Assembly: GCA_016704145.1 (NCBI GenBank)
Contig: JADJAS010000007.1
Span: forward strand, 310,001-374,000
Source of the DNA: Rhodocyclaceae bacterium
GTDB lineage: Bacteria; Pseudomonadota; Gammaproteobacteria; Burkholderiales; Rhodocyclaceae
Length of the DNA stretch: 64,000 nt
Direction of reading: 5' to 3'
The notes under the pieces were generated by a model. It worked only from the letters and a program-made list of their open reading frames with translations. It did not search any database and was not told the origin of the DNA. Of the stretch, positions 30,927 through 38,318 are shown piece by piece (within the stretch, counting starts at the first letter, position 1; each line of letters begins with the position of its first letter). Position numbers and translations under genes: made by a program.

Positions 30927-31835
30927 TCATGGCTTCTTCCATCCGGCGCCGGCGCGCCAAGGATAGTCGTGGCTACCACCGGCGGCAATGGCTGCCAGCA
31001 CCGGCATCAGAAAATCGCGCAGATCGACGACCACCGTAGCCAGCGACATCGGGTCAAGGGCATTTTTACGCAAGAAGCCCAGCCACTGCTTGCCCTTCTG
31101 AGCGTCGATGATGAACTCGTCGCTTAACCCGATGGGTGCCCCGGTGGGCACGGCTGTACGCCTACGTTCGAAGGTTGCCGCAACTGCCCGCGACAATATC
31201 TGGCCATCAAAGTCAGAATGCTTGGCCAGTATCCAGAGATCAAAGTAATCCTTCATCCGGCTGTTCAGCATACCCAATGAGGTCAGCGCCTCCAGTTTTT
31301 CGGCAACAACCGTGTAGCGGGGATAGACGTGCAGATGGGGCCCCGGCATCTCGCCGAGGATGACCGGGTAGTGGACCTCGTCCGGACCGGGCACAACAGC
31401 ATCACCAAAACCGATATCGATCTGCACCGCGCAGCGGGCGCTGTCCAGCATGCCCAGCAACGTAACCCGGACACCAGCATAGTTGGCTTCCTTGCGGATC
31501 TCAGCGGCCTTCACGGTATCAGGCTGGAACGCGATCCCGTCCTCGGCCTCGATACGACAGATATCCCGGAAGATCTCTTCGATATGCGGGATCTCGGCAG
31601 AACCGAAACCAAGAAAATCAGCGTCATGGGTCGGCCGGTGCGGCACATCGAACCATAGATCAAATAGCAACGCCCCCTTGAGCAGGAACTGGTCGCGTTG
31701 TTTCGAGATGCTCAGGCGGTAGAGCATGCGCTCCAGTGCGTACCGCGTCAGCAGCAGGTTGAAGTCCAGTTTTTCGGCCCGAGCTTTGTTGAGCAGCCGA
31801 TCGCGGACGGACGCACTGATGTTACGAACACTCAT
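30927..31835 (-). CDS. AbiEii-type nucleotidyltransferase toxin
   Basis: A 302-residue protein of the AbiEii/AbiGii family. The nucleotidyltransferase motif I (KGALLFDLW) and motif II (HDADFLGFG, giving the metal-binding DxD) are present, followed by VVAEKLEALTSLGMLNSRMKDYFDLW, characteristic of the family. Its start overlaps the stop of the antitoxin gene by 4 bases, as in type IV toxin-antitoxin pairs. Members of this fold modify tRNA or other RNAs by adding nucleotides and give abortive infection. It may protect against phage or stabilise the island. Confidence 0.88.
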   Translation of the reverse strand: MSVRNISASVRDRLLNKARAEKLDFNLLLTRYALERMLYRLSISKQRDQFLLKGALLFDLWFDVPHRPTHDADFLGFGSAEIPHIEEIFRDICRIEAEDGIAFQPDTVKAAEIRKEANYAGVRVTLLGMLDSARCAVQIDIGFGDAVVPGPDEVHYPVILGEMPGPHLHVYPRYTVVAEKLEALTSLGMLNSRMKDYFDLWILAKHSDFDGQILSRAVAATFERRRTAVPTGAPIGLSDEFIIDAQKGKQWLGFLRKNALDPMSLATVVVDLRDFLMPVLAAIAAGGSHDYPWRAGAGWKKP

Positions 31836-32431
31836 GTCAGGCTATCCAGGTAGGGGCGCATCACGTTGGCCACGCGGCAGATCTTGGCGTAGCGCCAGAT
31901 ATCGTCACTGGTCATACGCTTCTCGTGCCAAGCCTCGCGCAGCGACTCCAGGGCGACGTCGAGGCCGATTTTGTTCCGATACTTGAAGCAGTCGGCAACA
32001 GTCTTGGCAACGCCGGTGATACGAATGGTCACGCCATCCACGACGTGTTCCTCCACGCCCTCAGTCAGAGCAGCGCCGGAGAAACGCACGATGCGTAGTG
32101 GTGGGAAGTCGAGTTTCGGCGCAAGGGACTTATTCTCGATGGCCAGCCATACCTCGAAGGGAGCCTGGGTGGTCAGGCCATGAAAACGCAGTGCCGAGAG
32201 CAGGCAGACGACGCCTTTGGGCACCCTGCGCGCCACCTCGGCCAGTGATCCGTGAGCCGAGACCTCACGCCCGGGGAGGCCGTACAGCCCTCGCCCGACC
32301 CGTTCCAGCTGCCCGCGTCGGACAGCACGGGTCAGGGAAACCCGGGGGATTCCTAGCGGGGCCAGATCACAGGGGCGGATCAGCCCTTGGGATCGCGCGA
32401 GATTGATCAGCCTCTCGGCAGTAGTGTCCAT
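31832..32431 (-). CDS. AbiEi-type antitoxin and repressor
   Basis: About 199 residues. An N-terminal winged HTH (LARSQGLIRPCDLAPLGIPRVSLTRAVRRG, residues 7-40) is followed by the AbiEi C-terminal region (VCLLSALRFHGLTTQAPFEVWLAI, VAKTVADCFKYRNKIGLDVALESLR). In characterised pairs this protein represses its own promoter and neutralises AbiEii. Several start codons are possible; the ATG at 32431 puts the HTH close to the N-terminus, and the longest form starts at 32455. It is first in the two-gene operon. Confidence 0.88.
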   Translation of the reverse strand: MDTTAERLINLARSQGLIRPCDLAPLGIPRVSLTRAVRRGQLERVGRGLYGLPGREVSAHGSLAEVARRVPKGVVCLLSALRFHGLTTQAPFEVWLAIENKSLAPKLDFPPLRIVRFSGAALTEGVEEHVVDGVTIRITGVAKTVADCFKYRNKIGLDVALESLREAWHEKRMTSDDIWRYAKICRVANVMRPYLDSLT

Positions 32432-32637
32432 GTCGGGCATAGTGTTGCATAACATCGGTAAATGTCAATAACTGCCGATGGATCGGAACTGGCGTGCCCA
32501 CGCACGCCCACCCCGTCATCGATCAGGGCACAGGGTTCTCCGATCATCGATGTTCGACGGCATTCCAGACAGGACATGCCCAATCCGGCGGCGCGGTCAC
32601 GCACGTTCCATATCGATTTTCGTTATGGAGTGTGATC

Positions 32638-33075
32638 ATGTCGAAGCAATGCCAAGCCTGTGGCCATCCTTTCACCCCTCGGTCTCAAAACCCGAATCAG
32701 AAATACTGTACCAATTCAGAATGCCAACGCGAGCGCCGTCGGCGCTGGCAACAGCAAAAGCGGCGTGACGATGCCGACTACCGTGACAACGATGCCCGTG
32801 CCAGCAAGGCATGGGCCACCGAGAATCCAGAATATTGGAAGCGATACCGCGACGAGAATCCCGCCTACGCCGAACGCAATCGAAATCTACAGCAGCAGCG
32901 GAATCAAAAACTCAGGGCGTCGGTGATTGCAAATGAGGGCGTGTCGCGGCCCTTCAACCAACTACCTGCCGGCCGCTACCGGATGGTGCGGATTGAGGAT
33001 GGAAGTGCAAACGGAGACGTATGGATCGTGGAGATCGCCGTCCTGGCTGCAATCCCGGCCGCTGAAGACGTGTGA
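32638..33075 (+). CDS. Zinc-ribbon protein upstream of the serine recombinase
   Basis: A 145-residue protein. The N-terminus is a four-cysteine zinc site (CQACGHPF, then KYCTNSECQ) followed by a very basic, Arg/Gln-rich helix (about residues 27-100) suited to nucleic-acid binding. The C-terminus is a short beta-type segment (RYRMVRIEDGSANGDVWIVEI). It is not assigned to a named family. It is 181 bases upstream of a large serine recombinase on the same strand and may be an accessory factor of that element (inference). Confidence 0.65.
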   Translation: MSKQCQACGHPFTPRSQNPNQKYCTNSECQRERRRRWQQQKRRDDADYRDNDARASKAWATENPEYWKRYRDENPAYAERNRNLQQQRNQKLRASVIANEGVSRPFNQLPAGRYRMVRIEDGSANGDVWIVEIAVLAAIPAAEDV

Positions 33076-33256
33076 TTGCAAATGAGGACGTGATCGGCGA
33101 CACCGCTGCCGCCTGTTAACTTCTCGCGTGTGCGTTCTCGAACTATCGAGCATCCGAATCCGACTCGACCCGTGTATGCCTTGACCAACCACTCGTCGCG
33201 AAGTGACGCCCGATGTTCGAGAGGCATCTTTTCGCATGTAAAGGGGCGACGCGGCG

Positions 33257-34726
33257 ATGCAAGAACAACAAAACACAGGTGGAGAGGGGCAAACCCAAGC
33301 ATCCCTATTCCGGGCCGCTGAGTACGTGCGGATGTCTACCGAGCACCAGCAGTATTCGACGGAGAATCAGGCCGACAAGATTCGTGAATATGCGGCCCGG
33401 CGCGGCATCGAAATCATCAAGACCTATGCGGATGCAGGCAAGAGTGGTCTGCGTATCGATGGTCGGCAGGCACTTCAACAGCTGATCAAGGATGTCGAAA
33501 CCGGGGCGGCGGACTTCCAGATCATCCTGGTCTACGACGTCAGCCGCTGGGGGCGCTTTCAGGACGCGGACGAAAGCGCCTACTACGAGTACATTTGCCG
33601 CCGCGCTGGCATCCAGGTTGCATACTGCGCCGAACAGTTCGAGAACGATGGATCGCCAGTCTCCACTATCGTCAAAGGCGTCAAGCGCGCAATGGCTGGT
33701 GAATACAGCCGGGAACTATCCACCAAAGTTTTCGCTGGCCAGTGCCGCTTGATTGAACTCGGCTACCGCCAGGGCGGCCCAGCCGGCTACGGACTGCGCC
33801 GCATCCTGGTCGATCAGAACGGGTCAGTGAAAAGCGAGCTTGCGCGCGGCGAGCACAAGAGCCTGCAGACAGACCGCGTGATTCTGATGCCCGGCCCCGA
33901 CGACGAAACCCGCATCGTCAATCTGATCTACCAGTGGTTCATCGAGGAAGGGTTGTCGGAATCACAGATCGCCGGGAGGCTGAATGGCATGAAGGTACGC
34001 ACCGATCTGGATCGAGAATGGACGCGCGCCACGGTCAACGAGGTGCTGACCAACGAGAAGTACATCGGCAACAACGTCTACAACCGCATCTCGTTCAAGC
34101 TCAAGAAAACCCGGGTGGTGAACACCCCGGACATGTGGATCAAGAAGGAAGGCGCCTTCGATGCCATCGTCCAACCCGATCTGTTTTACACCGCCCAAGG
34201 CATCATGCGGGCACGCGCCCGGCGCTATACCGACGAGGAATTGATCGAGCGCCTGCGCAACCTCTACGAGAACCGGGGCATCCTTTCCGGCCTGATCATC
34301 GACGAGAGCGAGGGCATCCCGTCCGCCTCGGTCTACGTTCATCGCTTCGGTAGCCTGATTCGCGCCTACCAGATGGTCGGCTTCACTCCCGATCGTGACT
34401 ATCGTTATCTGGAGGTCAATCGATTCCTGCGCCAGCTACACCCCGAAATCGTCGCCCAGACCGAGGCTCAGATTGCCGCCATCGGTGGCACGGTCGTTCG
34501 CGATCCTGCCACCGACATCCTCCGCGTCAATGACGAGTTCAGTGTGTCGCTGGTGCTCGCTCGCTGCCAGACCAATGACAGCGGCAGCCACCGCTGGAAG
34601 GTGCGATTCGATACCAGCTTGTGCCCCGACATCACCATACGCCGCCAGACCCTGCACACCGTGGTAGCTCGCCAGAACATCACGCAATGGCGCGTCAAAG
34701 CGACCCACCGCGCGATACACATCTGA
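33257..34726 (+). CDS. Large serine recombinase, C-terminally truncated
   Basis: A 489-residue member. The resolvase-type catalytic domain has the nucleophile serine in AAEYVRMSTEHQ, the arginine-rich catalytic region (DVSRWGRFQDADE), and GVKRAMAGEYSRELS. The recombinase domain follows (LIYQWFIEEGLSESQIAGRLN, VLTNEKYIGNNVYNRISFKLKKTRVV). Homologues known to me continue for about 60 more residues after a PDIT segment. Here the reading frame leaves the family at CPDITI (about 34637) and ends in 30 unrelated residues. The catalytic core is intact, but DNA binding or synapsis may be impaired. Confidence 0.8.
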   Translation: MQEQQNTGGEGQTQASLFRAAEYVRMSTEHQQYSTENQADKIREYAARRGIEIIKTYADAGKSGLRIDGRQALQQLIKDVETGAADFQIILVYDVSRWGRFQDADESAYYEYICRRAGIQVAYCAEQFENDGSPVSTIVKGVKRAMAGEYSRELSTKVFAGQCRLIELGYRQGGPAGYGLRRILVDQNGSVKSELARGEHKSLQTDRVILMPGPDDETRIVNLIYQWFIEEGLSESQIAGRLNGMKVRTDLDREWTRATVNEVLTNEKYIGNNVYNRISFKLKKTRVVNTPDMWIKKEGAFDAIVQPDLFYTAQGIMRARARRYTDEELIERLRNLYENRGILSGLIIDESEGIPSASVYVHRFGSLIRAYQMVGFTPDRDYRYLEVNRFLRQLHPEIVAQTEAQIAAIGGTVVRDPATDILRVNDEFSVSLVLARCQTNDSGSHRWKVRFDTSLCPDITIRRQTLHTVVARQNITQWRVKATHRAIHI

Positions 34727-34963
34727 ATCACTCGCTGCTTCGTTCGACACCACCTCACCCATCAAATCGTTGATCCGCTCAGTCAGGCGATGAACCGCAG
34801 TTTCCAACTGAGCAAGCTCGTGTCGCACCGTCGCGACAATATCCATGACCGGGGTGCTCGACCATGCCAACTGCTCAATTTCCGCTTCAAGTTTCTGCCA
34901 TATCGGACGCATTGCCTCGCCCAGTAAGGTCAGGCGACGGGGCACCAAGGACTCTTCGCTCAT
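34436..34963 (-). pseudogene. Unknown gene, 3' part replaced by the recombinase junction
   Basis: The minus-strand frame starts with SLVPRRLTLLGEAMRPIWQKLE and runs as a helical, probably coiled-coil protein (HELAQLETAVHRLTERINDLMGEVV) for about 105 residues. From about 34640 downward the frame is only the antisense of the recombinase gene. So the real gene was probably cut at the same junction that truncates the recombinase. It begins 9 bases after the HIRAN gene and belonged to that operon. No family is recognised. Confidence 0.55.
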
Positions 34964-34972
34964 CGTGTTACC

Positions 34973-35362
34973 TCACTGATCCAGGTAGATCGCAAACTCG
35001 ATGCGTTCCCAAGGGTTCGCCGAGGAATTCAGCACAGTAATCATGGCAGACACGTGCTCCCCGCGATCGAGCAATTGGCTGATAGCCGCATTATCGGTAC
35101 GCGGCACATAACCGATCTTCTGCCCTTGCCACTCGACACTCACAGCACGAGAGTCGTAGGGATTATCTGCTTCCCGCACCAGATCGACTGGACTCCCTAC
35201 CACCAACGCAGGCCAGACAGCTTCGCCTTGGTGATATTGAAATCCAGCAATCGGTGAACGTTGCAATTCAGTTTGACGTCGCGGTGCGGCCACTGCCATC
35301 GGCGCAGCTATACCCATGCCGATCATTGCGGCGAATCGTTCGAGAAACAGGCGTCGACTCAT
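34973..35362 (-). CDS. HIRAN-domain protein with a Tat-like signal peptide
   Basis: A 129-residue protein. The N-terminus has a twin-arginine motif (SRRLFLERF) and a hydrophobic stretch ending PMAVAAP, the layout of a Tat signal. The rest (residues 40-129) is a single HIRAN domain: GFQYHQGEAVWPAL, then VREADNPYDSRAVSVEWQGQKIGYVPRTDN. HIRAN domains are best known from DNA-processing enzymes such as HLTF, where they bind single-stranded DNA ends; an exported one is unexpected. It lies in a minus-strand operon of unfamiliar genes inside the accessory region. The role is unknown. Confidence 0.78.
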   Translation of the reverse strand: MSRRLFLERFAAMIGMGIAAPMAVAAPRRQTELQRSPIAGFQYHQGEAVWPALVVGSPVDLVREADNPYDSRAVSVEWQGQKIGYVPRTDNAAISQLLDRGEHVSAMITVLNSSANPWERIEFAIYLDQ

Positions 35363-35463
35363 GGCACCTCCTTTTTTAGACTACAGTGCCAGCATAACAA
35401 CGGAGTGGCTCAAAAACCGAGCCTGTTATTTTATGGGAGTCGGTACGCGTACCACCCAGTGCA

Positions 35464-35790
35464 TTACCCCTCGTCCTCTTCGTCCTCGGTATCTGCAGCA
35501 GCCTTGAGCAAGGGCCAATCGATCGCCTCGTTGAACTGATCGAGCAACGTTTCCGCGTGATTGATGTAATCCCATGGCGCATCTTCGGCAGGCGACTCCC
35601 ACCATAGGCCAATGGTCGGATAGTTTCCCAAGTCGTGGTCATTCCATTTCACTTCCAGGGTACAGCCGGGCGGCGGTTCGCCTAACATCGCGCGCAGATA
35701 TCCAATCGCCGCTTCATGGCAATAATCGATCCATTCCTGGCTATCCGATGCGCTGGATCCCTCGCATTCGCCAATACTTTCCCAGGACAT
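35464..35790 (-). CDS. Small acidic protein of unknown function
   Basis: A 108-residue soluble protein, acidic, ending in a run of Asp and Glu (DTEDEEDEG). It contains several tryptophans (GLWWESPAEDAPWDYINHAE). No family is recognised. It lies between the HIRAN gene (101 bases downstream) and another unknown gene (15 bases upstream) on the same strand, so co-transcription is likely. Small acidic proteins in such blocks can be DNA mimics or antitoxins, but nothing here proves that. Confidence 0.6.
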   Translation of the reverse strand: MSWESIGECEGSSASDSQEWIDYCHEAAIGYLRAMLGEPPPGCTLEVKWNDHDLGNYPTIGLWWESPAEDAPWDYINHAETLLDQFNEAIDWPLLKAAADTEDEEDEG

Positions 35791-35805
35791 TTTCTTCCTC
35801 CGCGT

Positions 35806-36285
35806 TCAGCAATCCCGTATCGCTTCCGGTGCCCACATCGGAGCGGTCTGCGGCAAGTTCAATTCAGTGAAACATTGAGTCAGGGCCGTGGCAGCCGCTT
35901 GGGGATCATTGCAGGGCAATAGCCTGACCGCACGCAACACGTTGCGCACCACGTTATGGTTCCGCAACAATTGCGGGACGAGGTGGTGATGGAAATACGA
36001 ACTCCATTTCGCATCTTGCATTTCCGTCGGGTCGAAGAACAAAGACTCCTGGGGGGAGAAAAATTCGGCGATGTAACGCTCCGACAACACCGTGTAGGCG
36101 CCGTAGAGTGGCCACAAGTCGATACTTTCGACGACACCTGCCTCCCGCAACCGCTCGATCGCCGCACTTCGCCACTCGAGCAAATCTGCCGCCTCGACAA
36201 AGCGTCCCCGGCAACTCGCTACCAGTCCATAAAGATTGGCGGTAGCGGCTTCCCGCTGGATGCGTCGCAAGTCGTCGACATGCAT
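35806..36285 (-). CDS. Hypothetical protein in the HIRAN operon
   Basis: A 159-residue, mostly helical protein (DLRRIQREAATANLYGLVA, LLEWRSAAIERLREAGVV, VLSERYIAEFF). It has no signal peptide or membrane segment, and no family is recognised. It sits 8 bases downstream of the truncated zinc-ribbon gene and 15 bases upstream of the acidic protein gene, a tight operon layout. Confidence 0.6.
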   Translation of the reverse strand: MHVDDLRRIQREAATANLYGLVASCRGRFVEAADLLEWRSAAIERLREAGVVESIDLWPLYGAYTVLSERYIAEFFSPQESLFFDPTEMQDAKWSSYFHHHLVPQLLRNHNVVRNVLRAVRLLPCNDPQAAATALTQCFTELNLPQTAPMWAPEAIRDC

Positions 36286-36293
36286 AACGCCCC

Positions 36294-36740
36294 CTAATCC
36301 GCGTTCTCACGCAGCCAGTCGGGAATATAGACATCCTTGGGCTTGCCGATCCCCATGTTACGGATGCGTGCGTTATTTGCCTCCCGATCATCGAAATACT
36401 CGGAGCGGGGACTGGTGTAGCCCGGCACATATTCCTGCTCGATCAAAATCCCTTCCGGGGTATAGCGACGCACAGAGGGCTTCAGCCCAATTCGCAAGCC
36501 ATCCATAACCATCCAAAGTTCCCCGCCACAGTCCGGATGAATGAAGCCGGTACGCGTCGGCTGACTGACATCCGCCCACTCGCTGGTGTCGCTGATCAGA
36601 GGCGTAGTTATCTCCTCACTTCCGCAGAGCAAGCACTTGGGCGGGCTATTTCTCACAGTAATCAGCTGCAAGGCTGCTCTGGCATCCTCGACCATCCCGG
36701 CAAAGAAATACCAGTTGGCCAGATCCCGGCGCCACAACAC
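36294..36740 (-). pseudogene. Hypothetical protein with a cysteine pair, 5' end cut by an IS element
   Basis: A frame of at least 149 residues beginning LWRRDLANWYFFAGMVEDARAAL and containing CLLCGSEEI and HPDCGGELW, which could form a zinc site. The frame stays open upstream through FIIPV into the insertion sequence that starts at 36757, so the true start and promoter were probably removed by that insertion. It is first of the surviving genes of the HIRAN operon. No family is recognised. Confidence 0.6.
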
Positions 36741-36756
36741 TGGAATAATAAAGCGA

Positions 36757-37800
36757 CCTGATTAGCCACAATGTTCAGCCGCGCGCAAGAATCGCTCGGG
36801 ACGAGCCGTGGTAGCCACGGCAGCAACCAAGAGGCGCTTCAGGATAGACGACAGATCGAACCGGCGATTGAACCGATACTGGACTTCAGCAAGATACCGA
36901 TGCGCATACTTAGCGAAATCGAAGGCATGGTAGGTACCCGAGTAGGCGGTCTTGAGATTGCCGAGGAAGGTATTCACTGCGCGGAATTGCTCCAGCTTGA
37001 CGCAGGCGGGGCCGCCACCAGTAACAATGCGCTCCTGGGTGGCGCCGGCCGCGGTGACGGCGCGGAAGCACCACAGACCATCCGACACCACGTGGGCCGA
37101 TGCGGACAGTGCCGTCTTCGCCCAGTCGGTGATCGCCTCCTTGGTGAATTCCAGCTTCTTCAGGCAGACCTTCAGTGGGTTGCCGGTCTCGGTGGTCTGC
37201 ACGGCGGCAATGAACGATACCTTGTTCTCCGAACCGCGCCCGCTCTTTCCGCCAGGCAGTTCGCCGCCCAGGTAGGCATCGTCGATCTCGACCCGGCCAT
37301 CCAGTTGGCGATCCGCCTCCGCTCGCTCATCACCTGCATCAACTTGTGCTTGAGCAGCCAGGCGGTCTTGTACCGCACACCGAGGTGGCGCTGGAGTTCC
37401 AGCGCCGAGACATTGTTCTTGGCCTGGGTCAGCAGATGCATCGCCAGGAACCAGGTCGTCAGCGGCAACTTCGAGGACTCGAACACCGTCCCGCACATTA
37501 CCGTCGTCTGCTCCCGGCACGACGCACATTGCCAGTACCGCAGTCCCTTGCGCTCGAACGTGTAATGGCGCCTGTCTTTGCATTCGGGGCAAACGAACCC
37601 ATTCGGCCAGCGCAGCGCAACAACCGCAGCGTGGCATTTCTCCTCCGTCCCGTAGCGCTCCATGAATTGCGCCATCGACAATCCCTTCTGAAACTGCACC
37701 CGGTTGATCCCCATCGCGCATCCCCTTCGGACAAGACGCGCCCATTTTTCACCCCGGCAGGCTCGCCAAATGAGCCTTCTGAATATTGTGGCTAATCAGG
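36757..37800 (-). mobile_element. IS1595-type insertion sequence, copy 1 (defective, no target duplication)
   Basis: A 1044-base element with terminal repeats CCTGATTAGCCACAAT (perfect over 16 bases, 21 of 22 over the longer span). It is nearly identical to the copy at 55961-57005 but lacks one C in a CCC run near 37320. The flanking octamers (TAAAGCGA on the left, TGGGCTTA on the right) do not match, so no target duplication remains. Confidence 0.9.
36762..37714 (-). pseudogene. IS1595 family transposase, frameshifted
   Basis: The start at 37714 gives the same N-terminus as the intact copy, a zinc-ribbon domain (CPECKDRR, then CASCREQT). The frame breaks near 37320, where one C is missing from a CCC run (GCCTCCGC against GCCTCCCGC in the intact copy). 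The C-terminal DDE-type half (VEIDDAYLGGELPGGKSG onward) lies in another frame. Apart from the deletion it differs from the intact copy by only a few substitutions, for example FESSKL for FESTKL and ELQRHL for ELKRHL, so the damage is recent. Confidence 0.88.
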
Positions 37801-38147
37801 TGGGCTTAAGTCACGAATTTTATCGGCGGGACCATGCGAAGACCAGCGATTGGTCATCGAGCAGCTAACCCGTCAATTTCCTTCCCCTACCAAAATCAGG
37901 AAATAACCGATTGAAAAGTAAGCTGCTAACCAATTGATTCAAAATGGCCTCAAAGCGCCGACTCATTAACTTCGCCACTTTTCACTGGCGACGAATTGCA
38001 GAGAAAACCGTGGCATGAGAGAGAGAATAGGCATGTCCTGGGACCAGTTGCTACCGCAGCGAAGTAAATATGAACACCCAGGAACCCGCGCAGGCACGCG
38101 GGAGTAGGCGTAAAAAAACCGCCCAGATAGGCGGTTTTCTTAGTGTC
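37801..38147. other. Gene-free region between IS copy 1 and the left end of the tRNA-Ser element
   Basis: 347 bases, more AT-rich than the surrounding chromosome. No gene is supported; the short minus-strand frame across it has no family features. It holds a terminator at 38112-38138 and was presumably the original downstream flank of tRNA-Ser before the element integrated. Confidence 0.5.
38112..38138 (-). terminator. Terminator, probably the ancestral one of tRNA-Ser
   Basis: CCGCC-CAGATA-GGCGG stem extended by A/T pairs, with a run of seven A on the left (U-run on the minus strand). It lies just outside the left att repeat, which is where the transcript of tRNA-Ser would have ended before the element inserted. 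Confidence 0.7.
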
Positions 38148-38162
38148 CTGGCGGAGAGGGTG
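38148..38162. repeat. Left attachment repeat of the tRNA-Ser element
   Basis: CTGGCGGAGAGGGTG is a perfect 15-base copy of the 3' end of the tRNA-Ser gene (repeat at 44425-44439). It lies 157 bases upstream of the integrase gene. Together the repeats mark a 6.3-kb integrated element. Confidence 0.8.
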
Positions 38163-38318
38163 TCCGTATTTCTGGCGTCCAAAAACATCCAACAGAGTTT
38201 AACTTTTCCCAGTTGTGACAACAGCTTAGGTTAGAACGTCGTCTAAAGACGGCTTGCTGCGTTCCAAAAAATCCGGTATTCTTTGCAGTACAGGATGCAT
38301 TACAAAGGAGCCGTAGCC

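Noticed and set aside
29762..32431. A single three-gene Fic-AbiE toxin system
   Set aside because: Fic is separated from the AbiE pair by about 115 bases, and each has its own complete control features, so a joint system is not shown.
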